16,532 bases of DNA from Syntrophomonas sp. UBA4911 (GTDB lineage Bacteria; Bacillota; Syntrophomonadia; Syntrophomonadales; Syntrophomonadaceae): positions 61,835-78,366 of the forward strand of contig DHCD01000109.1 of assembly GCA_002398105.1 (NCBI GenBank), in the 5' to 3' direction. The notes under the pieces were generated by a model that did not search any database, was not told the origin of the DNA, and saw only the letters and a list, made by a program, of their open reading frames with translations. Both the position numbers and the translations under genes were made by a program. Below, in pieces: positions 1 to 8,044 of the stretch (position 1 is its first letter; each line of letters opens with the position of its first letter).

Positions 1-91
1 TATATATTGAGTATAGCCATACCAGCCGGTAAAAAGCAAAAGCGGAAAATGTTGAACGGAAATTTTATTAGCCTTTCTCTTAAATAACCAA

Positions 92-112
92 CGGGAGGAA
101 ATATCCCTCCCG
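92..112 (-). terminator. Rho-independent terminator of the glcD-glcF operon
   Basis: A perfect 7-bp stem (CGGGAGG / CCTCCCG) with a 7-nt loop lies about 30 bp past the stop of the last minus-strand gene. Read on the minus strand it is followed by TTGGTTATTT, a modest T-rich tail. Position and structure fit an intrinsic terminator for the three-gene operon. Confidence 0.72.
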
Positions 113-144
113 CCTTCACGTCGAGTTGATTGCTTTACCAGCAG

Positions 145-651
145 TTAATCAAGGGTGAATTCCCAACAACAATGCCAATTAGGCGGTATTGAGTCCGGCG
201 GGCAACCAACGCAGCGGGTTTTTATACGCGGATCCACCGCTTCCGCAAATTTGCTGTATTCAACCATCCCTACCGGCTTGCAGGGGAAGAAGTCCATCTG
301 TTTCTTCTCTCGGGCCGCCTGAACCCGGCAGGAATTCATACTAAAAATCAAGGTTTTCTCATCGGGACGCTTAATTTCCTGCTCATTAAGAAAAGCGTAC
401 ATCCGGTAACGCAGACACTGGTCCAATGCGTCCAGGCCGCCGCCCGGCTTCAGGTTGAGCATTTCCATGATACGGCGGGCTTCCAGCACCGTCTGCTTCT
501 CCCAGGTTTGAATGTCATTCATGATGGCGGCATCCAGGCCATGGTTTTTCTCTACCGCCTGAAACCAAAGCCCGTCATGGGATAGCCAGCGCTTGGCAAA
601 ATCAATCGCCAACTCTTTCCACCTATCTTCCGGTACATAATCAAAATTCAT
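145..651 (-). CDS. Small Cys-containing protein, DUF6125-like
   Basis: A protein of about 168 residues with no signal peptide or membrane segment, so probably cytosolic. The N-terminal half is helical and charged, with an HDGLWFQAVE stretch near residue 27. The C-terminal half holds CRVQAAR, FPCKPVG and a terminal cluster (TRCVGCPP, then WHCCWEF) that could bind metal or an iron-sulfur centre. The overall pattern resembles the DUF6125 family; I name this from memory and do not know a biochemical function. It is the last gene of an operon with a GlcD-type oxidase and a GlcF-type Fe-S protein, 38 bp after the latter, which suggests an accessory role in that enzyme system. Two in-frame ATGs compete: 657 sits only about 3 nt from GGAGGG, whereas 651 has a normal 9-nt spacing and is preferred. 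Confidence 0.68.
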   Translation of the reverse strand: MNFDYVPEDRWKELAIDFAKRWLSHDGLWFQAVEKNHGLDAAIMNDIQTWEKQTVLEARRIMEMLNLKPGGGLDALDQCLRYRMYAFLNEQEIKRPDEKTLIFSMNSCRVQAAREKKQMDFFPCKPVGMVEYSKFAEAVDPRIKTRCVGCPPDSIPPNWHCCWEFTLD

Positions 652-689
652 TAACATATCCCTCCAATAAGCTTAATAAATTTCTGAAT

Positions 690-1976
690 CTACTGCTGAG
701 TTTGTTTATAAGCTGCACTGACAAGTTCCACCGGATGAACCACCCGGCAATCCCAATGATGGCGCCTGATACCGTAGCGCAATTGCATGCTGCAGCTGGG
801 ACAGCAGGTAGCAATCGCGCCCGCTCCGGTTTCCATGGCGTTGTCCATTTTGCGGTCCAGTATTTTCATGGACAGGTCGTAATGGGTAACGCTGTAGGTT
901 CCTGACCCTCCGCAGCAGCGGTTGGCATCTGCCATCTCCACGAACTCCACCCCGGGGATGCGGCGCAGCAATTCGCGGGGCTGCTCCTTTATCCCCTGGG
1001 CATTGGCCAGGTGACAAGGGTCATGGTAAGTGACCCGGATTTTCTTTTCCCCGGCCTGGGCCGGCAGTCTGATATCAATAATTTCAATCAAAAATTTGGT
1101 CAAATCCATGACTTTAGCGGCAAAAGCCAAGGCGTCATCTTCAATTTTCAGCCCCCCTAACAGGAATTCCATGTTTTTACGGGATAAGGCCGAGGTGCAG
1201 GAAGCACAATCACTTATAATATAATCGAATTTATAGGCATTAAATATCTGTACATTATGGGCGGCCAGCAAGCGGGCGGTTTCCATTTTACCGTTGGCTA
1301 AATGGGGTAACCCGCAGCATTTCATATCCTGGGGTATAATTACCTCACAGCCGTTGCGGGTAAGAACATCCACTGTGGCCAGAGCGGCAGCGGGATTGAG
1401 CATATCAGTCCCGCAGCCCAGGAAATAGCCTATAGTGTATTTCTTTTCCCCCAGAGCCGGATTGACTTTTTTCAGCCGGCTGCGGGCCGACCGCGATGGA
1501 ATACTGGTCATTATTGCTTCGGCTTTCGGCAAGTCTCCGGGCAATATCCGGGTCAGGCCCGTGTTGCGGGCAAAAGTCTGCAGACCCAGCTTTTGCACAC
1601 CGCTCATAATCTTAGTCGACGCCCTCAATAAGCCGGGTTTGGTCCACATGGTGTCAAAAATCAATTCCTTGGCCAGGCTGGGGTTCTGCTCGTATATATG
1701 GGAGCGGGCGGCGGCATTAAGCTCGTGTATATCTATGCCGGAAGGGCAATTCACACTGCAGGTTTCACATAATAAACAATTGCTTAACCGCTCATAGACT
1801 TCCTGCCGGGCGTCTACTTTACCGTCCCGCAGCATCTGCACCATAAAAACGTGTCCCCGGGGGGCGGCAGTTTCATTTCTTATTTCTGCAAATACCGGGC
1901 AAACACTGCGGCACTTGCCACAGCGTACGCATTTCATTATCTGTTCTTGTACCGGAGGCAATTTCCTAAAATCCAT
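690..1976 (-). CDS. GlcF/LutA-type (Fe-S)-binding oxidoreductase subunit
   Basis: A 428-residue soluble electron-transfer subunit of a 2-hydroxyacid-type dehydrogenase. The N-terminus carries two ferredoxin-type [4Fe-4S] motifs: Cys16, 19, 22, 26-Pro and Cys67, 70, 73, 77-Pro. The C-terminal part holds two CCG (cysteine-rich) domains: LGCGTD ... KCCGLP in the first, and HDPCH ... NRCCGGSG plus ATCCPSC in the second. This matches GlcF of glycolate oxidase and the Fe-S subunits of lactate dehydrogenases, which pass electrons from a flavoprotein to a quinone, Etf or heterodisulfide-like acceptor. The ATG start follows AAGGAGGGGG at good spacing. It begins 25 bp after the GlcD-type gene, so the two are almost certainly cotranscribed and partners. 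The substrate cannot be read from the sequence. Confidence 0.93.
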   Translation of the reverse strand: MDFRKLPPVQEQIMKCVRCGKCRSVCPVFAEIRNETAAPRGHVFMVQMLRDGKVDARQEVYERLSNCLLCETCSVNCPSGIDIHELNAAARSHIYEQNPSLAKELIFDTMWTKPGLLRASTKIMSGVQKLGLQTFARNTGLTRILPGDLPKAEAIMTSIPSRSARSRLKKVNPALGEKKYTIGYFLGCGTDMLNPAAALATVDVLTRNGCEVIIPQDMKCCGLPHLANGKMETARLLAAHNVQIFNAYKFDYIISDCASCTSALSRKNMEFLLGGLKIEDDALAFAAKVMDLTKFLIEIIDIRLPAQAGEKKIRVTYHDPCHLANAQGIKEQPRELLRRIPGVEFVEMADANRCCGGSGTYSVTHYDLSMKILDRKMDNAMETGAGAIATCCPSCSMQLRYGIRRHHWDCRVVHPVELVSAAYKQTQQ

Positions 1977-2001
1977 AGCACCCCCTCCTTTCGTTATAAA
2001 A

Positions 2002-3402
2002 CTAGATTAGCTTACCGGGGTTCATAAGATTGCCAGGGTCAAATACCTTTTTGATCTCTTTCATATAATGCAGGGCGGGGCCATGTTCCAGCTCGGCATA
2101 TTTACGCCTGACCGCACCTACTCCGTGTTCCCCGGTGGTGGTGCCTTCCAGTTCTATAGCCAGCAGGTGGATATCATTGACCAGCTGCAGCACCTTTTCC
2201 ACCTCTTCAGGATTCTCGGGATTGATAACCGGCGCCGTATGCACGTTACCATCGCCAATATGGCCGTAGTTAACTACTTTGATTCCATATTTTTCCCCCA
2301 GGGCTCTTATGGCCCGCAGGGTATCGGCAACCTTGGCCAGGGGAACGCTGATGTCCTCACCGGCAAAAACCCGGGTACCGTCTTTTCTGACCCGGGCAGC
2401 AGCGGTAGCGGTTACGCTTCTGCCTTCCCAGAGCTCGGCCATACGTTTTTCCTCGGTAGCCCATTCCACCGCGCGAGCGCGTCTGCCGGCCACTTCTTTT
2501 ATGAGGCTGCCTTCATAGTCTACGGAAGGGGGATTGCCATCGACCTCAAAAAGCAGTATGGCTTCGGCGTCCGGTAAATTTATCTGCGGTTTAAATTGGT
2601 TTACCGCCTGAATAGCCGAACTGTCCAGTATTTCGATACCCGATGGGAGAACCCCGGCCTGATAGACATCCAGTACGGTTGCCGGAGCATCGTCCAGGTT
2701 ATCGAAAACGGCCATGGCGATGCCGCGTGCTTTAGGGCGGGGCCAGCAACGCAGACGGATTTGGGTAATGACTCCGAGTACCCCTTCCGAACCTACCATT
2801 AATTTGGTCAGGTTAAGACCGGAAACATTTTTAATACAGCGGGCTTTCATACCGCCGGTCATGATTATCTCTCCGTTGGGCAGGACTACCTCCAGCCCCA
2901 GTATATATTGCTCGGTACAGCCGTACTTGACCGCCCGCAAACCGCTGGCATTATTAGCTACCATTCCCCCGACGGTACACATCTGGCTGCTGCCGGGGTC
3001 GGGAGGGAAAAACAGATTGTGCTTGGCCAGTTCCTGATTCAAACGGGCATGAATAACCCCCGGCCTCACTATTACCTGCATATTGCGGGCATCAATTTCC
3101 ACGATTTCATCCCAGGTGGAAAGATCAAGGACGATACCGCCGTTTAAAGCTACACATCCTCCGGTTTCTCCGGTACCGGCCCCCCGGGGTATAACGTCAA
3201 TATTATTGTCAAAGGCGAATTTCATTACTTTTTGAACTTCTTCGGTTGAGCGCGGCATTACCACTGCCCAGGGGTCAGCCGGTTCCATTTTGGTTAAAAA
3301 TGAGCTGTCATAGGAATAGTACATTAAGTCCAGAGCTTCACATAAGACTTTATCCTTGCCCAGCATAGCGATAAGTTGTTTCTGTACCGCTGCTTTTTCC
3401 AC
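2002..3402 (-). CDS. GlcD-type FAD-linked 2-hydroxyacid oxidase/dehydrogenase
   Basis: A 466-residue flavoprotein of the FAD-binding PCMH / FAD-oxidase C-terminal family (GlcD, D-lactate dehydrogenase and relatives). The FAD domain spans roughly residues 40-220, with PRGAGTGETGG, PPDPGSSQMCTVGGMVANNASG and GSEGVLGVIT. The C-terminal domain shows HIGDGNVH (381-388) and TGEHGVG (423-429), which in this family contribute substrate and metal ligands, and ends with FDPGNLMNPGK. It oxidises a 2-hydroxyacid, feeding electrons to the adjacent GlcF-type subunit. Glycolate, D-lactate or another hydroxyacid are all possible; no EtfAB or permease gene lies nearby to decide. The start is GTG at 3402, preceded on the minus strand by AAGGGGGA. 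It is the first gene of the operon and is divergent from murB. Confidence 0.93.
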   Translation of the reverse strand: MEKAAVQKQLIAMLGKDKVLCEALDLMYYSYDSSFLTKMEPADPWAVVMPRSTEEVQKVMKFAFDNNIDVIPRGAGTGETGGCVALNGGIVLDLSTWDEIVEIDARNMQVIVRPGVIHARLNQELAKHNLFFPPDPGSSQMCTVGGMVANNASGLRAVKYGCTEQYILGLEVVLPNGEIIMTGGMKARCIKNVSGLNLTKLMVGSEGVLGVITQIRLRCWPRPKARGIAMAVFDNLDDAPATVLDVYQAGVLPSGIEILDSSAIQAVNQFKPQINLPDAEAILLFEVDGNPPSVDYEGSLIKEVAGRRARAVEWATEEKRMAELWEGRSVTATAAARVRKDGTRVFAGEDISVPLAKVADTLRAIRALGEKYGIKVVNYGHIGDGNVHTAPVINPENPEEVEKVLQLVNDIHLLAIELEGTTTGEHGVGAVRRKYAELEHGPALHYMKEIKKVFDPGNLMNPGKLI

Positions 3403-3692
3403 ATGCAGTCCCCCTTGATTAAAAGAGTATTATCATAAAATCATTGCTTATTATATCACACTGCTATCAGCAGGGATTATAAATCTGCAATACTTACGGT
3501 ATAATTTAAACATTGACCGGCATTTGCCTATGGCGGGAATACTTTTTTCTGAGCGCCGGTCTATCACCAGACGCCGGAAAAATTCAAGACGTTTGAATAA
3601 ACATTTACTGCGGCCAATAGAATGTAAGTATATAAATATCGCTGGAAGAGACATATCGGGAGCCTTTGCGGCGGAATTTAAGGGAGAAGCTT
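3403..3692. promoter_or_regulatory. Divergent intergenic region between the glcD-type gene and murB
   Basis: This 290-bp AT-rich region must promote transcription both ways. On the plus strand TATAAT lies at 3500-3505, but the hexamer 17 bp upstream (TTATAA) is a poor -35, and a start here would leave a leader of about 180 nt before murB. On the minus strand TATAAT (3455-3450) and TATGAT (3437-3432) are possible -10 elements without convincing -35 partners. Short reading frames inside have no good ribosome binding site. I see no riboswitch or terminator. Confidence 0.3.
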
Positions 3693-4592
3693 ATGTATTC
3701 GGAAATATTAAATTTTTTGCCGGCTGATCGCTTGCTTTTTCATGAAGAAATGAAGAAGCATACTACTTTTAAAATCGGGGGACCGGCAGATATAATGGCA
3801 TTACCGCGTGATGAAGAGGATGTTCGTGCCCTGATCGCATTTGGACGGCAAAGGCGTATTCCCATGTTTGTTCTGGGCATGGGAAGCAACCTGCTGGTCA
3901 AAGACGGCGGTATACGAGGTATAGTAATAAAACTGGGAGACAATCTGGATGCGGTCGAGGTAAAGGGAGATGAGATCCAGGCCCAGGCGGGAGTCAAACT
4001 CTCTACCCTGGCTCGAATCGCATCTTTTCACTCCTTGAGCGGATTGGAATTTGCCGAAGGCATACCCGGCAGTTTAGGAGGGGCATTGGTAATGAATGCC
4101 GGCGCCTACAACGGGGAAATGCAGGGCATAGTAACAGAAGCTACTGCTGTTGGGCCTGATGGCAGCCTGAAAACCTTTAAGCCCAAAGAGATAGAGTTTA
4201 ACTATCGTCACAGCGTTTTTCAAAATAACGGCTATTTTGTCCTGGCGGCGCGTTTACAATTGGTTTATGACGAGCGGGACAGGATAGAAAGCCGTATGCA
4301 GGAATTTGCCCGGCGGCGGGAAGAAAAACAACCCCTGGATAAACCCAGTGCGGGCAGTACCTTTAAACGTCCCCCCGGTTTTTATGTGGGACCCATGCTG
4401 GAGGAATTGGGACTGAAAGGCTATAGTATCGGCGGCGCCCAGGTATCCAGGAAGCATGCCGGTTTTATTATTAATAACGGCAATGCTACCGCCGGTGATG
4501 TTCTGCAATTAATAGACTATATCCAGCAAAAGGCCGGAGAGCGTTTCGGAGTGGAGCTGCAAACTGAAATTCGGGTTGTGGGCGAGGATTAA
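3693..4592 (+). CDS. murB: UDP-N-acetylenolpyruvoylglucosamine reductase (MurB)
   Basis: A flavoenzyme of 299 residues that reduces enolpyruvyl-UDP-GlcNAc to UDP-N-acetylmuramate with NADPH, the second committed step of cytoplasmic peptidoglycan precursor synthesis. Visible signatures: HTTFKIGGPAD near the N-terminus, the FAD-binding GMGSNLLVKDGGIRG, GLEFAEGIPGSLGGA, Tyr171-Arg172 in NYRHSVF, the catalytic proton-donor serine (Ser222 in AGSTFKRP), GYSIGGAQVSRKHAGFI, and the C-terminal catalytic glutamate (Glu292 in QTEIRV). The length is normal for a Bacillota MurB. An upstream TTG at 3666 is in frame, but AGGGAGA at 3681-3687 points to the ATG at 3693. It stands apart from any mur/fts cluster here. 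Confidence 0.96.
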   Translation: MYSEILNFLPADRLLFHEEMKKHTTFKIGGPADIMALPRDEEDVRALIAFGRQRRIPMFVLGMGSNLLVKDGGIRGIVIKLGDNLDAVEVKGDEIQAQAGVKLSTLARIASFHSLSGLEFAEGIPGSLGGALVMNAGAYNGEMQGIVTEATAVGPDGSLKTFKPKEIEFNYRHSVFQNNGYFVLAARLQLVYDERDRIESRMQEFARRREEKQPLDKPSAGSTFKRPPGFYVGPMLEELGLKGYSIGGAQVSRKHAGFIINNGNATAGDVLQLIDYIQQKAGERFGVELQTEIRVVGED

Positions 4593-4611
4593 CAGAAAAA
4601 TTGGTGATATT

Positions 4612-4796
4612 AATAAGAAAATAGACGCAGATTAGACGCGGAAACCGCGGAATCTTTTAAGGGAATACGCGGAATTTATTAAAGTATTCTTCCGCGTTAT
4701 TCCCTTTAAGTTCCCTGAATTCCGCGTCAAAAAACCAGCAGAACTTGGGAGTATTTTCATTTTTGATTGCGGCCCTGCGAGCCCTGGAGGGTTAAT
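4612..4796. repeat. Intergenic element copy A with long palindromic core
   Basis: Copy A of a two-copy element. Its left end, 4612-4633, is identical over 22 nt to 7868-7889. Its right end, 4752-4796, shares TATTTTCATT, TTGCGG and GGGTTAAT in order with 8002-8044. The core is a different sequence: an imperfect hairpin with outer arms 4635-4643 / 4720-4728 (perfect, GACGCGGAA) and inner arms 4654-4674 / 4690-4710 (nearly perfect, 21 nt). The motif CGCGGAA recurs three times in the left half. The right end overlaps the GGAGG used by the next gene. No coding capacity is seen. It could be a non-autonomous mobile element, a structured RNA or a remnant. Confidence 0.6.
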
Positions 4797-6593
4797 ATGA
4801 AAGTGGTTCTCGGTACTTTAAACAGTAAATTCATTCACTCCTCTTTGGCCCTGGCCTATCTGGAAGCTGCCTGCGGCGGCCGGGGATGGGAACTGGAGGT
4901 TATGGAGTTCACCATTAACGAGAGCATGGATGACATCATGGCCTCCCTATACCTGAGCCGACCGGATGTCCTCTGTTTTTCCGCTTATATCTGGAATATC
5001 GAAAACATATTATGGCTGTGCCGGGATCTGAAAAAAGTATCTCCCAACTGCATTATAATATTGGGGGGACCTGAAGTATCCTATGATGCCGGACAGGTTT
5101 TGCTGCATAATCCCGCCGTAGACTATATCGTGCGCGGTGAAGGCGAGATCACCCTGCCGGAATTGCTGGAGCACATTCTGCGCCAGGAATCGGCGGCAGA
5201 GGTGAAAGGCATAAGCTACCGCCGGCATGATCAGCTGCATGAAAATCCCTCCCGGGAGCTGATAGCCAATCTTGATAGCTTGGCCTCGCCGTTTAAAAAA
5301 GACTTTACCGGTTACCAGGACCGGATTATATACTATGAGAGCTCGCGGGGATGTCCCTTTAATTGCTCTTATTGCCTTTCCTCCAGCATAAAAGGGGTGC
5401 GCTATTTTCCCCTTGCCAGAGTAAAAGAGGAATTGGGGCACCTGTTGAGCTACCGACTGCGGGAACTGAAATTTGTAGATCGCACTTTCAACTCCGACGA
5501 AGCCCGGGCCCGGGAAATAATGAGCTTTATTATCGGACAAAAGCCGGAGACCAAGGTTCACCTGGAGATTTGCGCTGAAATTATATCACCGGAGTTTATG
5601 GATTTTCTCAGTCAGGTGCCTCCGGGCCTATTCAATTTTGAAATCGGAATCCAGTCCACTTGTCCGCAAGCCCTACAGGCAGTCAGACGCTATCATAACT
5701 GGGAGCGGCTGCGCCAAAACATTTTGCAACTGCAATCCTTCAACAATATCCATCTCCATCTGGATCTCATCGCCGGCCTGCCCCTGGAGAGCTATGATCG
5801 CTTTCAGCAGTCATTCAATGATGTATACCGTCTGCAGCCTGATATGCTGCAATTAGGTTTTTTGAAATTGCTCAAGGGTTCGGATATATACCGGGACCGG
5901 CACCGCTACCAGTACCGCTTCCAATCCCGGGCGCCGTACCAGGTTTTGTCCCATGGTCAAATTACTTACGACGAAATAATTTCTCTGGATCAGATAGAAG
6001 AGGTGCTGAACCGCTATTATAACCATGCCATAGTACCGAACACACTGGACTATGTTATCAACCGTATTTACCAGGGCAACGCCTTTATGTTTTTCAGGGA
6101 TCTGGCTCAGTTCTGGAGCGATAATAATCTGTTTGGCCTGGGCCATCGCCGGGAACGGGAATACGATATAATGCTGGAATTCTTAAACCATAAGCATCCC
6201 CATCATGGCTTGAAGTGCAACGAACTGATTAAATACGATTTCCTGATCTGTAACCTGCCCCATCGTTTTCCCGCAGCAGTAAAGCGTATAAACCCGTCTG
6301 ACAGCAGAGAACGGCTGAATACCTGCCTGCGCAGCGATACATTACTTGAGCAGCTACCCGAATTGATTCGAGGTTCCCGGCGGGAGATAACCAGACACCT
6401 GCATCTGGAATATTTTGTCCTTGACCCCTTTAATTTAAATCAAGGTAAAAGATGCCTGCCTTTATTGTTTGTATATCATCCCATAGCCAAGAAGGCGATT
6501 AAAATTTTAAAACTCGCTGAAACCGGCCTCCAGCTGCAGAATGCAGCCTCAGATGAAAACCAGGGGTCTTGGGATAAAAAAAAGACTGATTGA
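4797..6593 (+). CDS. B12-binding domain radical SAM protein, DUF4080-like C-terminus
   Basis: A 598-residue protein with three parts. Residues 1-140 form a cobalamin-binding Rossmann-like domain (start KVVLGTLNSKFIHSS, then ILGGPEVS and VRGEGE). Residues about 175-400 are a radical SAM barrel with Cys186, Cys190 and Cys193 (CPFNCSYC) for the [4Fe-4S]-SAM cluster. The remainder resembles the DUF4080 extension. Class B (B12-dependent) radical SAM enzymes typically methylate unactivated carbons or rearrange substrates; the substrate here is unknown. The DxHxxG cobalamin-ligand motif is not seen, as in many class B members. An in-frame TTG at 4767 exists, but GGAGG at 4786-4790 lies 6 nt before the ATG at 4797. 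Neighbours (murB upstream, psd/pssA downstream) do not reveal its target. Confidence 0.9.
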   Translation: MKVVLGTLNSKFIHSSLALAYLEAACGGRGWELEVMEFTINESMDDIMASLYLSRPDVLCFSAYIWNIENILWLCRDLKKVSPNCIIILGGPEVSYDAGQVLLHNPAVDYIVRGEGEITLPELLEHILRQESAAEVKGISYRRHDQLHENPSRELIANLDSLASPFKKDFTGYQDRIIYYESSRGCPFNCSYCLSSSIKGVRYFPLARVKEELGHLLSYRLRELKFVDRTFNSDEARAREIMSFIIGQKPETKVHLEICAEIISPEFMDFLSQVPPGLFNFEIGIQSTCPQALQAVRRYHNWERLRQNILQLQSFNNIHLHLDLIAGLPLESYDRFQQSFNDVYRLQPDMLQLGFLKLLKGSDIYRDRHRYQYRFQSRAPYQVLSHGQITYDEIISLDQIEEVLNRYYNHAIVPNTLDYVINRIYQGNAFMFFRDLAQFWSDNNLFGLGHRREREYDIMLEFLNHKHPHHGLKCNELIKYDFLICNLPHRFPAAVKRINPSDSRERLNTCLRSDTLLEQLPELIRGSRREITRHLHLEYFVLDPFNLNQGKRCLPLLFVYHPIAKKAIKILKLAETGLQLQNAASDENQGSWDKKKTD

Positions 6594-6719
6594 TAATAAG
6601 AGGTTTTTTGTCAAAGATAATTGCATTATCAAGCAAGTTAGGGTAAATTGGGGGAACAGGTAATTTTATTAACCACTTTATCATATAAAATTTTTAGCAA
6701 GAGGTCAGGGGAGAGTTGA

Positions 6720-7361
6720 ATGCCTCATAACAGTATTATAGCCCGGGAAGGATGGCCTTATATAGGCTTGTTGGTTGTTTTCGCCGTAATCCTGGCAATT
6801 TCCCCCTACAGATATTACCTGCCGTTACCCTTAATGTTAGCTGTTTTCATTACCTATTTTTTTCGTAATCCTGAGCGGACCATTCCCCAAGAGGAAGGAG
6901 TTATCCTGGCGCCGGCGGACGGGAAGGTGATGGCGGTCAACGAAGTCTGGGAAAATGAGTATTTTCATGCCCAATGCATTCAGGTAAGTATATTCCTGAG
7001 CCTGTTTAACGTACATGTAAACCGGATACCGTTAGGCGGAAAAGTTGAATGGCTGTCCCGCTCCGGCAGCACCTATTTGCCTGCTTACAAAATCAACGCT
7101 GCTGCTACTAACGTCTCCAATACGGTTGGAATTATTTCCGCTTACGGTAAAATTATGGTGGTGCAAATAACCGGTATGATCGCCAGAAGAATTGTTTGCT
7201 GGCTGCAGCCTGGAGATACGGTTGCTGCCGGGGAGAGATTCGGCCTGATAAAATTTGGTTCCTGCACCCAATTATACTTGCCGGTAGACGCAGAGGTTCT
7301 GGTTGCACCGGGTGACAAAGTAAAGGGAGGAGAAACTATCATTGGCAGATTTAGTGACTAA
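6720..7361 (+). CDS. psd: Phosphatidylserine decarboxylase proenzyme
   Basis: A 213-residue proenzyme of the short (Psd-A-like) class that decarboxylates phosphatidylserine to phosphatidylethanolamine at the membrane. Two hydrophobic segments occupy roughly residues 13-47, followed by FFRNPERTIP and APADGKV. The family residues SLFNVHVNRIP and the self-cleavage site Gly180-Ser181 (in IKFGSCTQLYLP) are present; cleavage there generates the pyruvoyl group on Ser181. AGGGGAGA at 6707-6714 precedes the ATG. The last 20 nt overlap pssA, so the two steps of the pathway are translationally linked. The 126-bp gap upstream contains an 8-bp inverted repeat around 6590-6632 but no clear terminator. Confidence 0.96.
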   Translation: MPHNSIIAREGWPYIGLLVVFAVILAISPYRYYLPLPLMLAVFITYFFRNPERTIPQEEGVILAPADGKVMAVNEVWENEYFHAQCIQVSIFLSLFNVHVNRIPLGGKVEWLSRSGSTYLPAYKINAAATNVSNTVGIISAYGKIMVVQITGMIARRIVCWLQPGDTVAAGERFGLIKFGSCTQLYLPVDAEVLVAPGDKVKGGETIIGRFSD

Positions 7362-7857
7362 GCGGTTTGCCAATTGCATAACCATTTTAAATATCGTTTT
7401 TGGCTCCACGTCCATCATATATACCATGAGCCAAGATTATAAGACGGCGGCGCTGTTAATACTGATGGCGGTATTGATGGATAGTCTGGACGGCAAGGTG
7501 GCACGCCGTCTCCAGACCAGTTCTGATTTAGGCCGGGAACTTGATTCTCTCTGTGATATGGTTTCCTTTGGCGTAGCTCCGGCGGTACTGCTTTATTCTC
7601 AGGTACTGCTTGATCCTTACAACTATCTGGGACTGGTATTCGCTTTGCTGTTTATAATATGCGGTGCCTATCGGCTGGCCCGCTTCAACGTATTAAACCT
7701 GAGCGGATATTTTTTGGGCCTGCCGATAACCATCGCCGGCGGAATATTGGCCCTCTTGTCACTAGCTGCCGGTTATCTGCATCCGCTTGCCATACTTATA
7801 CTTTTGCTGGCCTTAAGCATTTTCATGATAAGTACTGTGCGCATACCTAAATTTTAG
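7342..7857 (+). CDS. pssA: CDP-diacylglycerol-serine O-phosphatidyltransferase
   Basis: A 171-residue polytopic membrane enzyme that makes phosphatidylserine from CDP-diacylglycerol and L-serine. The CDP-alcohol phosphotransferase signature is complete: Asp50-Gly51-x2-Ala54-Arg55-x8-Gly64-x3-Asp68-x3-Asp72, whose aspartates bind metal and CDP. About five to six hydrophobic segments follow the usual topology. The TTG start at 7342 lies inside the end of psd, with GGGAGGAG at 7325-7332. Co-location with psd and the sequence VSFGVAPA support serine rather than glycerol-3-phosphate as acceptor. The C-terminus is short but complete (ending VRIPKF). Confidence 0.95.
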   Translation: MADLVTKRFANCITILNIVFGSTSIIYTMSQDYKTAALLILMAVLMDSLDGKVARRLQTSSDLGRELDSLCDMVSFGVAPAVLLYSQVLLDPYNYLGLVFALLFIICGAYRLARFNVLNLSGYFLGLPITIAGGILALLSLAAGYLHPLAILILLLALSIFMISTVRIPKF

Positions 7858-7867
7858 CTTGCCGGTC

Positions 7868-8044
7868 AATAAGAAAATAGACGCAGATTTAAAGAATAAC
7901 AAATCTGTTTGGATGCATAAATATGCAGGAGCCGTCAGACGGAGCCTGCATATTTATGCATCCAAACTCCACACTATAACTAGTTTAAGGTTTCTACCTA
8001 CTATTTTCATTGCTGGTTGCGGGCTTCGGCCATGGGGGGTTAAT
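7868..8044. repeat. Intergenic element copy B with perfect hairpin core
   Basis: Second copy of the element at 4612-4796. The first 22 nt (7868-7889) are identical to copy A, and the last 43 nt carry TATTTTCATT (8002-8011), TTGCGG and GGGTTAAT (8037-8044) in the same order and spacing. The core is unrelated to A: a small 7-bp inverted repeat (7884-7907) abuts a 61-nt hairpin at 7907-7967. It begins 10 bp after the pssA stop. Confidence 0.6.
7907..7967. repeat. Perfect 23-bp inverted repeat (61-nt hairpin)
   Basis: The arms 7907-7929 and 7945-7967 are exact reverse complements (GTTTGGATGCATAAATATGC... on the left). The 15-nt centre itself contains CCGTC/GACGG. There is no T-tract after it on either strand, so it does not look like a standard terminator. 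It follows pssA and could stabilise the mRNA 3' end or be the core of a mobile palindrome. Confidence 0.85.

Noticed and set aside
3451..3727. Short frames on both strands between the glcD-type gene and murB
   Set aside because: The products are basic and unstructured, no Shine-Dalgarno fits, and the plus-strand one overlaps the well-supported murB start.
4635..4728. Large palindrome after murB as a conventional terminator
   Set aside because: It has only a short A-rich, not T-rich, tail on the plus strand, and it belongs to a two-copy element, so it is better described as part of that.
5010..5561. 183-codon minus-strand frame inside the radical SAM gene
   Set aside because: It is the shadow of a gene with intact Cys and B12-domain motifs and has no own signals.
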